Assembly (NCBI RefSeq): GCF_964340395.1 | Contig: NC_135571.1 | Coordinates: 620,001-647,500, forward strand | Length of the DNA: 27,500 nucleotides | Source of the DNA: Glandiceps talaboti | Lineage: Eukaryota > Hemichordata > Enteropneusta > Spengelidae | Reading direction: 5' to 3' | Shown here: piece by piece, positions 1 to 22,731 of the stretch | Layout of the letters: every line of letters starts with the position of its first letter | How positions within the stretch are numbered: position 1 is the stretch's first letter | Position numbers and translations under genes: made by a program | Notes under the pieces: generated by a model | The model's input: the letters and a program-made list of their open reading frames with translations, nothing else | Database searches by the model: none | What the model was told of the DNA's origin: nothing

Positions 1-49
1 ACAGCTTTAACTTTTTTACAGTATGGCTGTCAACTCTGTTTTATATTGC

Positions 50-333
50 GTACGTACGTACATACATACATACATACATACATACATACATACATACATA
101 CATACATACATACATACATACATACAGACATACAGACATACATACATACATACACATACATGCATACATACATACATACATACATACATACACGCATACA
201 TACATACACACATACATGTATACATACACACACACACACACACATACATACATACATACATACATACATACATACATACATACATACATGCATACATGCA
301 TACATACATACATACATACATACGTATGTATAC
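50..333. repeat. (ACAT)n microsatellite with an internal (CA)n tract
   Basis: Nearly uninterrupted ACAT/TACA tetramers with occasional CAGA, GCAT and ACGT variants; a (CA)n run sits near 221-245. All frames on both strands stay open (Tyr-Ile-His-Thr or Met-Tyr-Val-Cys repeats), an effect of the repeat and not coding. It lies beyond the likely polyadenylation signal of gene A. Confidence 0.97.
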
Positions 334-400
334 ATTATCTAACCAATACATACATTATCTTACCAGTACATTTCCAAATAGTCAAGAACCAAACGAAATC

Positions 401-432
401 TTTATTGCATGAGCAGCTCTACATATTTTATT
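401..432 (-). promoter_or_regulatory. Candidate polyadenylation signals of gene A
   Basis: On the minus strand AATAAA occurs at 406-401 and again at 432-427, about 330-360 nt downstream of the gene A stop codon (763-761). The region between holds no other recognisable gene, so either hexamer would give a 3' UTR of ordinary length. The position is inferred; no transcript evidence is available. Confidence 0.45.
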
Positions 433-760
433 TCGTAAATGTACTCTAAAGAGAACATCTAAGTGACTGTTTTGTTCGAATATAAGTACAGTAATATATT
501 GTTGAGATTGAAAGACATACATAGTAATTTTCGTTTGTGACGTAAGAAATTATGCAAATTATGATAACAGATAACCTGTTTTGTATCGATAAATGTACGT
601 GCTATAAATTATGTGTCTAGCGAAACTGCAAAGAGCAAATTGCAATTTTAACAGTTGAGTCGACTGAGTTGTTGTCACGGAAGTGACGTCATGTTGACGC
701 AATTCAGTATGGTGATGTAAAGGAACTGCTGTCATACGTGTCAATGGGACGAAATGTCGG

Positions 761-5185
<4,425 letters not shown>

Positions 5186-5507
5186 TGTCGATACCTGTGA
5201 TCAATAAAGTATTTACTGTTATAAGTATATGTAATAGACGTATTCCTTGACAAATATATTTGACCGAAGTCTTATCATACTCCACTGATTGTACGCGTTT
5301 CAGCTATTAATATACTTGATACGCTTTTATTAGAATGGTCAGGTAGTTGTGAACTATAGATTGTCTGCACGAACACAAACACAGCACAGCACAAACAAAC
5401 AAACATACACACATATGCATACAGACAGACATATCCACGTACACATACACATATACACACAGTCAAACATATTAACTATACACGTACATACGTACGTCGA
5501 TACATAC

Positions 5508-5626
5508 ACACACATACATACATACATACATACATACATACATACATACATACATACATACATACATACATACATACATACATACATACATACACACACA
5601 TACGCACACACACATACACACAGTTT
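5508..5626. repeat. (ACAT)n/(CA)n microsatellite
   Basis: Pure ACAT tetramers run from about 5513 to 5592, passing into CA-rich sequence. It lies in the putative 5' UTR intron of gene A, between the candidate non-coding exon (5822 and above) and the signal-peptide exon acceptor (5194). Confidence 0.96.
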
Positions 5627-5821
5627 TGTATTTGAATCCCTTGCGAACAAATTCCATACTGGCAATATTAGATTTATGGTAATCCTGAGGAAGTATGTAA
5701 ACATTCACGTAAATACAGAAATATAATGGTATATGCATAGTTAGATAGTTTGTTTGAAATCCTGTTATAGGCAGTGGGGAAGAGCATGCAGTTTTCAAAC
5801 TGCTAAATCACTGTCACTTAC

Positions 5822-5889
5822 CTTCGTCGGCTCAGCTCAAGTCGATTGGAAAAATGTTATATCTGTGTTTGTACCTAAACTTATATATA
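5822..5889 (-). promoter_or_regulatory. Candidate promoter and 5' UTR exon of gene A
   Basis: On the minus strand a TATATATAAG box lies at 5889-5880, followed about 60 nt later by a strong donor GACGAAG|GTAAGTGA (exon end 5822). A start site about 25-30 nt after the box would give a non-coding exon of roughly 35 nt. It would splice to the acceptor ATCACAG at 5196-5195, nine nt before the gene A ATG. The same box-exon-donor arrangement occurs upstream of genes B and C. Inferred from signals only. Confidence 0.55.
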
Positions 5890-6473
5890 GGTAAATCTCC
5901 TAACATGATGAAATGTTTCTTTGCTCTTTGTCAAATTCACAACTCCTATAATCTGAACATAGCTGTTTTCATAATACTTCAGTAGAGAGAGAGGTCTTTG
6001 GTCTAAACAAGTTACAGAATGACAACCATACGGTGCAATGCTAATTTCCTTCATCTCATTGACAGCTTTATTGTCCATTTCTATCGTCATTACAGAATGG
6101 AAAGTAGGGTAAACAACTTCCAATTACTCAATTTTTCGACCACTCTCACGACATCCATTAACCATATGGACAGGATCAGTACTTGAGACATTTAACCATC
6201 TGGTCCACGCATCAAATGACTAATTTTGCAAATAAAAAGACAAATAAATGTGGCAATATTTTGACCTCAGATACAAGTGTTCTTTCAAATATATCCTCTG
6301 TCAGATTTGACGACGTAAAGCAATCTGTCAGTTAAGTTCTATATGGACGTACCTGGCGTTCGTATTATTAATTTCCGATATTGTAATGTCTCGTCTCTTA
6401 TGACGATTCACATGAACAGTTCTATTATCAAAATCTAATGTGTTTGCTGGTGGTAAGTTGGACATTTTGATGG

Positions 6474-6704
<231 letters not shown>

Positions 6705-6764
6705 ATTACGCTCTGCCACTGCGGTATAGAGCACTGTCTTATAGCAGATTGATACTCACCGAGT

Positions 6765-6769
6765 TATAT

Positions 6770-6861
<92 letters not shown>
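6765..6861. repeat. (TA)n microsatellite, right array
   Basis: A TA array with one AA interruption near 6782 separates the perfect palindrome region from the second fold-back element. Confidence 0.97.
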
Positions 6862-6865
<4 letters not shown>

Positions 6866-7070
6866 CAAAAGAATAAGGATGTAATAAGTCGTTACTCAGA
6901 GTTTCACGCTTCGAGCGATCACCTTCAAACAACTAAATTGGATTGTCTATGTCGGTACATACACCTAATGTTTGTATGTATACCTTGACAACCCCAATTT
7001 AGTTATCTGAAGATCGCTCGAAGCGTGAAACTCTGAGTAACGACTTATTACATCCTTATTCTTTTGAATT
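6862..7070. mobile_element. Fold-back element with 80-bp arms
   Basis: The arm from 6862 (AATTCAAAAGAATAAGG) is matched by its reverse complement ending at 7070. About 59 outer bases match perfectly, then a diverged inner stretch, with a loop of about 50 bp. It is flanked by (TA)n on the left and AAGTATATAC on the right, fitting insertion at TA. No protein is coded. Its arms share GTTACTC-N-GAGTTTCACGC with the palindrome at 6585-6704, so the two are probably one family. Confidence 0.85.
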
Positions 7071-7139
7071 AAGTATATACTCCTCTGCTACTAATATTTG
7101 CATCGAGCACTGTTCTCTCCAGCGAGACACTTACATTTG

Positions 7140-7172
7140 TATGTATGTATGTATGTATGTATGTATGTATGT
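7140..7172. repeat. (GTAT)n microsatellite
   Basis: About eight ATGT/GTAT tetramers in the intergenic region between genes A and B. Confidence 0.95.
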
Positions 7173-8020
7173 GGGACGTAACATTTCTTATACACAAGCA
7201 GATACTTTCAACTGCATAATAAACAATTATAGCGATGCCACGTGCACTTTAGATGTAGAAACACACGATTAATAATAATTATATATATGTGTAGACATTA
7301 AGTAAGCAACCATAATGCAGCCATTGAAATCATTCATTGAAGTCCAGCTGTAAACTTTACATTACTAGCATATTTCTTCTACACTTAAAGAATAGCAATG
7401 CTTGTCATTTTTCAATGTGATAAGAAATCCTGCCGTGTGTCTATTCCTGTGTAAAGCAACATCGGATCCCATGCATATGATTGAAATGCTGATAACCATG
7501 TTAGTACTATGAGAAGAGTGTATACTTTAAGTTTTCAATTCAGGAACTAATTTTACAATCTTAATGAACTTTAGAATGTGCGAATTCTTTGAAAATATCA
7601 TACCAGTTATACCTGTAACATTATGTGCTATCTTGAAATGCCAGCCATTTACATTTTCTTAAATACATTTATGACGCAAGAATGACATATATAGTCAATG
7701 AAAGCAACGTCATTTAAAGTGAAAGCTTTCTTCTGCAAATTGTTAGTTTCGCCATAGACCCTACACTCGTGTAGGGTCTATGGTTTCGCTTACTTTATTA
7801 TAAATAACCATTTGTAAAGTATTTATGATAATCTTGATATAATATAGTTTTCTCTGCTTTATCTCAATGACATAACATATGGTACACAGAATGTCATCAT
7901 AAAGATTCGACAGGCAAATTTAAAAGAAGTGTGTTTTCAACTATCCACTAATTACCAGTGCTGTGTTATTGGGGTTCTATTTGGAAAGCATGTCTACCCT
8001 GGCCTTCACTCATCAATCAA
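7173..8020. other. Intergenic stretch A/B with a short perfect hairpin
   Basis: No gene is recognised. A perfect inverted repeat, CCATAGACCCTACAC / GTGTAGGGTCTATGG with a two-base loop, lies at about 7753-7784. The segment around 7686-7725 (CATATATAGTCAAT, GAAAGCAA, CGTCA) matches the 3' UTR of gene B near 8446-8490 with a short gap, so it may be a duplicated 3' UTR scrap. Confidence 0.6.
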
Positions 8021-8025
8021 CAGCG

Positions 8026-8390
8026 TGGATGGATGGATGGATGGATGGATGGATGAATGGATGAATATATTTCATATTCGGACTCTCTGCAAACTTCCCT
8101 CCACTGTTTAGTTATACTGTGTGATGTTTTGTCACTGGATGCATCTAGCCGCACTTGAAAGATATGCTATCCTTATTCAATGGCTATTTGTTTTACCAAT
8201 CTCATTCCAGAGCATCGACTTCCGCCGAGAGCTTGTCATACATACATCGGAATGAATAAACAGAGTCACTCACTCACTCACTCACTCACTCACTCACTCG
8301 CTCGCTCGCTAACCAACTCGCTCGGTCACTCGCTCGCATGCTGACACGCACACGTATGCATGCACGCACGCACACACACACACTACACAT
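8026..8390. repeat. Short tetranucleotide and CA microsatellites
   Basis: (GGAT)n at about 8027-8065, (CACT)n grading into (CGCT)n at about 8266-8325, then CA/GCAC-rich sequence to about 8385. These lie just beyond the likely 3' end of gene B. Confidence 0.93.
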
Positions 8391-8458
8391 GGTAGCTTAA
8401 AGATTTAACACATAACTACGTACAGAATACAGTTTGGAAGACTAGCATATATAGTCAA

Positions 8459-8464
8459 TTTATT
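8459..8464 (-). promoter_or_regulatory. Candidate polyadenylation signal of gene B
   Basis: AATAAA on the minus strand, 189 nt past the gene B stop. The surrounding sequence (TTTATTCA, ACTA-AATGAAAG on the plus strand) is recognisably homologous to the region around the equivalent hexamer of gene D at 20399-20404, which supports both calls. Confidence 0.65.
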
Positions 8465-8652
8465 CACACTACAATGAAAGCAATAACGTCAAATGAAAAG
8501 AAAATGAAAATGACTCTATGGACGTGAAATGAAAGATACAAAGGAATTATAATGACCAACTAGGCCACATAACTAATACTAAATAGAGAGTTTGCTTGTC
8601 ATTAATCTGTCGGATAACACTGTATTTGTTTCTGGTGTTGGTGATGGTTCAA

Positions 8653-11500
<2,848 letters not shown>

Positions 11501-11674
11501 TCTGTCGTCTGAAAAAAGAAGAAATAAGATTTCGATGACAAACATAAAGCTGTACTAGCTACAACTGGGAATTATATACGTGAACAGTATTTAATCACTT
11601 GAGGGTAAACTATTGTTGTGGCTGTATACATCGTAAATAAAATAAAATTGACTTTGGGTCATTATTGACTTTAG

Positions 11675-11740
<66 letters not shown>

Positions 11741-11931
11741 GTATTAATGTTTGTATTGTAAAATATATGTTTACAGCTACAAAAATAGTTTACCCTCTCT
11801 TCCCCTCCCTCCCCCTCTCCTCCCTCCCTTCTTCCCCTCCCTCCCTACCCTCCCTCCCCTCCCTCCCCCTCTCTGTCTCTGTCTCTCTGTCTCTATCTGT
11901 CTCTCTCTCTGTCTCTCTCTGTCTCTCTGTC

Positions 11932-11989
<58 letters not shown>

Positions 11990-12000
11990 AGATCTCTCTC
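11675..12000. repeat. (CTGT)n and (CCCT)n/(CT)n tracts
   Basis: CTGT tetramers cover about 11675-11740. A pyrimidine tract of CCCT, CTGT and CT units covers about 11792-12001. It lies in the putative 5' UTR intron of gene B. Confidence 0.96.
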
Positions 12001-12001
12001 T

Positions 12002-12835
12002 CATATCATAAACATCTGCATAATATCGACCTTGATTAACATGTACAATGTCTATTTATTTGCATGTATGTGAACAATTTCCAGTGAATACACTGTGGTT
12101 GTCTGATCGACAAATGATACTCCAGTTACAACTAGTACAGTTTTAACATGGTGACAGATTCAAAACCGAGCTTTCGCTCTAAATTGAAACTTGCCACTAC
12201 TCTACCAATAGATTATATTGGCAACAACTAATTAACATATACTATGTGACTTTAGTTGTTGCAACTAGTGCACATTTAAACCATTCGTAGATTTACACTA
12301 CACTTTGAATGTTTCCCTTTTTTGAAACACCCAACATCACCCCAACGCCTCACTGACATGAGCCAAGTCTCGGAAGAACCTGATGCAATGGCAATTGTGC
12401 ATGTGTAGAGGCGAGGAAGGAATTGGTAAGTAAGCATATCATAAAATAGGTAATAACTAAGTTGGAAAACATAAAGTTAATGAATAGATGTAACTAAATC
12501 CTAATTCCGAAGCGCCCGATTACGCTTTATGCTCATCAATTCGAAATTTTAAATTGTTATGACCATGATAAATTTCCTCAGTTTTTCCAACTCCTCTAAA
12601 CAGAGATGAACCTAATAGTATTCGAGATTTAAAATGTTAAAATGCCTTCCGCACACAGTTTAGAGTTTAAACTTGTTGTATTACATCACCCTGCAATATA
12701 CAGTGTAACACTTTAAGACATTCTGTTTGCATAATATTTCATTTTGAGTGACCATTTAACAATATCGAGACGTTGATCACGCTGACAACTGAAACTATTT
12801 TTCAAATGAAGAATGTTAAGCAATAAATAGAATTT
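12002..12835. other. Putative 5' UTR intron of gene B, no gene seen
   Basis: AT-rich single-copy-looking sequence with no credible exon, RNA gene or element on either strand. Confidence 0.5.
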
Positions 12836-12841
12836 ACTTAC

Positions 12842-12930
12842 CTTGTCTTATTGTCGACGCTTACAGAATTCAATACGTCTTTCTGTCCCCAGGTCTGTGG
12901 TAAAAGTTTCCAGTTTAACCACTTTTTATA
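12842..12930 (-). promoter_or_regulatory. Candidate promoter and 5' UTR exon of gene B
   Basis: On the minus strand TATAAAAAG lies at 12930-12922. About 80 nt further comes the donor GACAAG|GTAAGTAAA (exon end 12842). A start about 30 nt after the box gives a non-coding exon of about 50 nt that would join the acceptor TTTTTTCAG at 11510-11509, eight nt before the ATG. It matches the arrangement upstream of gene A. Inferred. Confidence 0.6.
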
Positions 12931-13249
12931 ACATGAAATAAGCCAGGGGTGTCACTTTTGTGGTGACGAAAGTCCAAATATGATGTTGTTATACATGGCA
13001 AGTAAACTATTTGTTTAGGGACGTACATAGCAAGACCAAAGACGAGCACCCCCGTGTCAATTGTTGAGTAATTGAGGCAAATGTTAGCTCTACTAGATAA
13101 ACACTTCAACTATTTGCAATTGTGTAAAATGAAAATAAAATGGTGACAATGTGCGTGGAAAACGTAACACCTGTGTTATTAATATTTGATTTTATTGAAT
13201 TACACATTTCAAATTGTCATTGCGTATATTTTACAATACAAACATTGAT

Positions 13250-13277
13250 AAACAGACAGACAGCCAGACAGAAAGCC

Positions 13278-13354
<77 letters not shown>

Positions 13355-13356
13355 GT
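13250..13356. repeat. (ACAG)n microsatellite
   Basis: Near-pure ACAG tetramers in the B/C intergenic region, followed by GGAGTGAGTGGAGAGG-type sequence. Confidence 0.97.
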
Positions 13357-13469
13357 GAAGGGAAGGAGTGAGTGGAGAGGAGGGATTGGTAGTTGGATGG
13401 TTGATTGGTTGGAGCAGGCGGACAGAAGGACGGACGACAGAGAGCAAGATTTTTTGATAAATGGGTCGC

Positions 13470-13757
13470 TACATACATACATACATACATACATACATAC
13501 ATACATACATACATACATACATACATACACTTACATGCATACATACATACATACATACATACATACATACATACGTACGTGCATACATACATACATACAC
13601 TTACATGCATGCATGTATACATACATACATACATACATACATACATACATACATACATACATACATACATACACTTACATGCATGCATGCATACATACAT
13701 ACATACATACATACATACATACATACATACATACATACATACATACATACATACATC
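13470..13757. repeat. (ACAT)n microsatellite with a recurring variant block
   Basis: Long ACAT array interrupted three times by ACACTTACATGCAT (about 13527, 13596 and 13671) and once by GTACGTGC. The recurrence shows that segments of the array were themselves duplicated. The Tyr-Ile-His-Thr frames over it are not genes. Confidence 0.96.
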
Positions 13758-13759
13758 AG

Positions 13760-15130
13760 GGGGGTTTTCTTTGCTCTCCGTCTTCACTCAGAACAATTTT
13801 GGTGAGATAAGAAATGAAACAACAAACAATTATAACAGTAATGTCATTAGGGTTTTGAGAATTATTTCGGGTTAGTGTTATAAGGAAGTCCCCGGTAATA
13901 CTAGTACGGGATGGGTTTATGAAAACTTGGGTTGGGTCATCAGCCCTTGCCAACAACACTCGTCTACAAAAGACATCTTAAGAATGTCGTCTGGTAATGT
14001 GGGTGGATATCTTTTAAAGTACACTGTTCCTCTTGTTTATCATTCTAACCGAGTCAGAAAATGTCACCAGGGCGTTTAAGAAATAAATCATTTTTAGAAA
14101 ATAACAAAAACATTTTTTTTTACCAGGCTCTTTTAACCCTGAGCCAACTTTATTTCACGTGTTTAATCTCGTTATCTTTCAGAATATAGGTTTCTCTTTT
14201 CTGACATCAGACATTACACATGATATCAAAATTAGAATTGTTAAAAGTTAAAATTCACAAAAAATGGGGTATGTCCTCTGAGCACTAACCCCTTGATTTG
14301 AAGGAATACCGTCAACTATTCCAAGTTTTAGATAAAATAGTTTTCTTTGATATCGAAACGACAACCATAAGAACAGGTCCCCGGGAGTCATGTCCGGGGA
14401 TAGAAATAAAAAAGACGTGTTTTAGTCGAATGACAATATACTGTGTGAGTATGCATTGTTCATTGTTTGCAGAGTAGCATAAAGGAACTCTCTCGTCAAT
14501 GTGAAAATTGGTGTTTTAATTTGTACAGGTGATCTTTATTACTATTTACTGTATCTTTTGAAATTTTATCTCTACTAATGGGCTCACTTTGGCGACCGCT
14601 TGGTTTGTAATGTGTCGTTATCTGTGGACATATGACAGTACATGAATGTATTCCTTTTTATCGTGTAAACATGATATCAAATGAATATTACATTCAATAC
14701 TTTGATATTAAACAAATGTTCCGGAAATCTACTAACACCTGGTTGAATTCCCATTGCGATACATGACGGTAGTGACATCTCAAAGTGTGACGAATTACTT
14801 TTGCTTTTATTTTCATGGGAACTTTTCAATAAGTAAAATCTGGCATTACATACATTTTTGTGTTTTCGAAGAGCATGGCAAATTTTAATTTTCCTGATAT
14901 CATGAAATAATTATTAGTCTCGAAGACGGATTTTTAGCAGATGTGAGTAAATACGAGATAATAGGATGACGCAAATTGAAAATTATTTTAATATTTGATC
15001 TGTAATTAACAGATAGAAGCCTTTTAGTACGGGGGAGTTAGTCCTATTTTTAAAGTTGGAGGGCATCTGCATTATTCTGAAGAGTTCTCAGGATCGCAAT
15101 TACATGGAAGGCACCCCCGTTCAGCATCAA
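13760..15130. other. B/C intergenic stretch, nothing recognised
   Basis: About 1.4 kb of AT-rich sequence between the divergent promoters of B and C. Open frames here are short and show no family resemblance. Regulatory elements are likely but none can be named from sequence alone. Confidence 0.5.
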
Positions 15131-15133
15131 TCG

Positions 15134-15224
15134 ATATAATGGGCTGAGATTGGTACTGATACATCCACAACCGCTGAGTTGAGGGCAGAGTTTCATCAAA
15201 GAACGAAGAAGCCAACAAACTAAG
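15134..15224 (+). promoter_or_regulatory. Candidate promoter and 5' UTR exon of gene C
   Basis: A TATA-like TATAATGGG starts at 15135, and an AACTAAG|GTAAGC donor ends an exon at 15224. The implied non-coding exon (about 15165-15224) would splice to TTTTTCCAG at 16080, five nt before the gene C ATG. The box is weaker than those of A and B. Inferred from signals and from the parallel with A and B. Confidence 0.45.
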
Positions 15225-15396
15225 GTAAGCTTAGCTTCGTTTGTATGTTTGCAATATCCTTCGTTAACGTTATTGGTGTTGTTACTGTCAACCGAATATA
15301 TGATAGTATGGTCCTTCGTCTGCGGTAGAACAAATAGCATTAAAAATTATCTTTTTTTTCTTTTTCATACTTTCTTATCCTTTTCTGCTTCATTTT

Positions 15397-15707
<311 letters not shown>

Positions 15708-16085
15708 CAAATGTATCATAATTATGCATATATATATAATGTACTAGACAGTATATTGTTGGTTTTCAATAACATATCTCATTTTGCTTCTCAATATTTC
15801 AAGTTTGCAATCTTTGTATCAAAGAAATCGTAAAGTATATTGTTCAGAAAATACACCGTAGTCTTTAAATATCTATCTACGTTTATATTACCCCTGTGTA
15901 GTTGGTAGACGTGAGGGGTTGACCAATAGACCCTGTATAGTGGTGCGTTAAATTTAGAATTCGTTCTTTATGATTAAGTACATAAATCTTCGATGATGCG
16001 AATAAATAGCCATACTGTAGTAAGATAAATGGAATACTGAAACAGATCAGTAAATATTTGTGGTGATTCTTTTTTTCCAGACAAA

Positions 16086-19252
<3,167 letters not shown>

Positions 19253-19393
19253 TCAAAATCTACAGCTCTATCCAACAACTTTCAACTTATCATGACGCGA
19301 TTCATTGATTTCCTGTCCAGCATTTTTTCTTACATGTATCTACTCTCAGTCATTTATTGTGATATGTAACTTCAAACTACTCTTTCCCCTCCA

Positions 19394-19399
19394 AATAAA
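19394..19399 (+). promoter_or_regulatory. Polyadenylation signal of gene C
   Basis: AATAAA 142 nt after the stop codon, followed by a GT-rich TTTTGTGTTACTTGTTTG stretch about 20 nt later, as expected for a cleavage region. Confidence 0.75.
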
Positions 19400-20398
<999 letters not shown>

Positions 20399-20404
20399 TT
20401 TATT
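20399..20404 (-). promoter_or_regulatory. Candidate polyadenylation signal of gene D
   Basis: AATAAA on the minus strand, 185 nt past the gene D stop. The flanks are homologous to the equivalent site of gene B (8459-8464), including ACAGAAT-CAG and AATGAAAG blocks. Confidence 0.65.
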
Positions 20405-20588
20405 CAAACTAAAATGAAAGTCATTTTTGCCAATACAATATTGAGGAGATAAAAGCAATGCACAGGACAAGAAGTTAAAATGTACAAAGAAGTTACAACG
20501 AAATCGAAAAAATAAGCGATAGGTAAAGGATGACTATGGGTTGTTGTTCAGCACAAGATTACGAACGTGTTCGAGTAATTAAGTCAGG

Positions 20589-22509
20589 TTACTGGCAGCA
20601 ACACGTGTCTGTAAGAAGAACAATAGATAATGCTATATTGTACAATAAGTGTACATATGTACTACTAATAGATAATGCAGTATTGTAGAATAAGTAGACG
20701 TGTACTACCAATAGATAATGCTGTATTGTAGAATAAGTATACATATGTACTACCAATAGATAATGTTGTATTGTACAATAAGTATACATATGTACTACCA
20801 ATAGATAATGCTGTATTGTACAATAAGTATACATATGTACTACCAATAGATAATGCTATATTGTACAATAAGTATACATATGTACTACCAATAGATAATG
20901 CTGTATTGTACAATAAGTAGACATGTGTACTACTAATAGATAATGTTGTATTGTACAATAAGTATACATATGTACTACCAATAGATAATGTTGCATTGTA
21001 CAATAAGTATACATGTGTACTACCAATAGATAATGCTGTATTGTAGAATAAGTATACATATGTACTACCAATAGATAATGTTGTATTGTAGAATAAGTAT
21101 ACATATGTAGTACCAATAGATAATGTTGTATTGTATAATAAGTATACATATGTACTACCAATAGATAATGTTGTATTGTACAATAAGTATACATATGTAC
21201 TACCAATAGATAATGTTGTATTGTAGAATAAGTATACATATGTAGTACCAATAGATAATGTTGTATTGTACAATAAGTATACATATGTACTACCAATAGA
21301 TAATGTTGTATTGTATAATAAGTATGCATATGTAGTACCAATAGATAATGTTGTATTGTAGAATAAGTATACATATGTAGTACCAATAGATAATGTTGTA
21401 TTGTACAATAAGTATACATATGTAGTACCAATAGATAATGTTGTATTGTACAATAAGTATACATATGTACTACCAATAGATAATGTTGTATTGTACAATA
21501 AGTATGCATATGTACTACCAATAGATAATGTTGTATTGTAGAATAAGTATACATATGTACTACCAATAGATAATGTTGTATTGTACAATAAGTATACATA
21601 TGTACTACCAATAGATAATGCTGTATTGTACAATAAGTATACATGTGTACTACTAATAGATAATGTTGTATTGTCGAATAAGTATACATATGTAGTACCA
21701 ATAGATAATGCTATATTGTACAATAAGTATACATATGTAGTACCAATAGATAATGCTGTATTGTATAATAAGTATACATATGTACTACCAATAGATAATG
21801 TTGTATTGTAGAATAAGTATACATATGTACTACCAATAGATAATGTTGTATTGTACAATAAGTAGACATATGTACTACCAATAGATAATGCTGTATTGTA
21901 TAACAAGTATGCATATGTAGTACCAATAGATAATGTTGTATTGTACAATAAGTATACATATGTACTACCAATAGATAATGTTGTATTGTACAATAAGTAT
22001 GCATATGTAGTACCAATAGATAATGTTGTATTGTACAATAAGTATACATATGTACTACCAATAGATAATGTTGTATTGTATAATAAGTATACATATGTAG
22101 TACCAATAGATAATGTTGTATTGTATAATAAGTAGACATATGTACTACCAATAGATAATGCTGTATTGTATAACAAGTATGCATATGTAGTACCAATAGA
22201 TAATGTTGTATTGTATAACAAGTATACATATGTAGTACCAATAGATAATGTTGTATTGTACAATAAGTATACATATGTACTACCAATAGATAATGTTGTA
22301 TTGTACAATAAGTATACATATGTACTACCAATAGATAATGCTGTATTGTACAATAAGTATACATACTACCAAACTAGAGAGACTATAGAGTTTCAATTAC
22401 ATCTCACACAGCGTATATTGTAACAAATTACACAAATAAGATAATGCACTGATAACCTGTCTGTCTATTTATCTGTCTGTCTATCGATCTATCTATCTGT
22501 CTGTCTGCC

Positions 22510-22560
<51 letters not shown>

Positions 22561-22645
22561 GTCTGTCTGTCAGGTGGTGTGTTTGTTTCAATTTCATATC
22601 ATATCACTCTCTATATATATACATATGTGATTGTGTGTGTGTGTA

Positions 22646-22731
<86 letters not shown>

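Noticed and set aside
16-449. Several overlapping open frames on both strands with Tyr-Ile-His-Thr or Met-Tyr-Val-Cys repeats
   Set aside because: They are frames of an (ACAT)n microsatellite, open on both strands at once. The same applies near 5349-5726 and 13209-13875.
5881-6123. 80-codon minus-strand frame upstream of gene A
   Set aside because: No recognisable domain or signal peptide and no supporting splice context; its end overlaps the putative TATA box of gene A.
15050-15340. 96-codon minus-strand frame overlapping the gene C promoter region
   Set aside because: No domain, ordinary length for chance in this sequence, and opposite to the better supported promoter and UTR exon.
20628-22366. 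CRISPR array, because of regular repeats
   Set aside because: Units are directly tandem with no unique spacers, and the context is an animal gene intron. The 35-bp and 34-bp arrays were rejected for the same reason.
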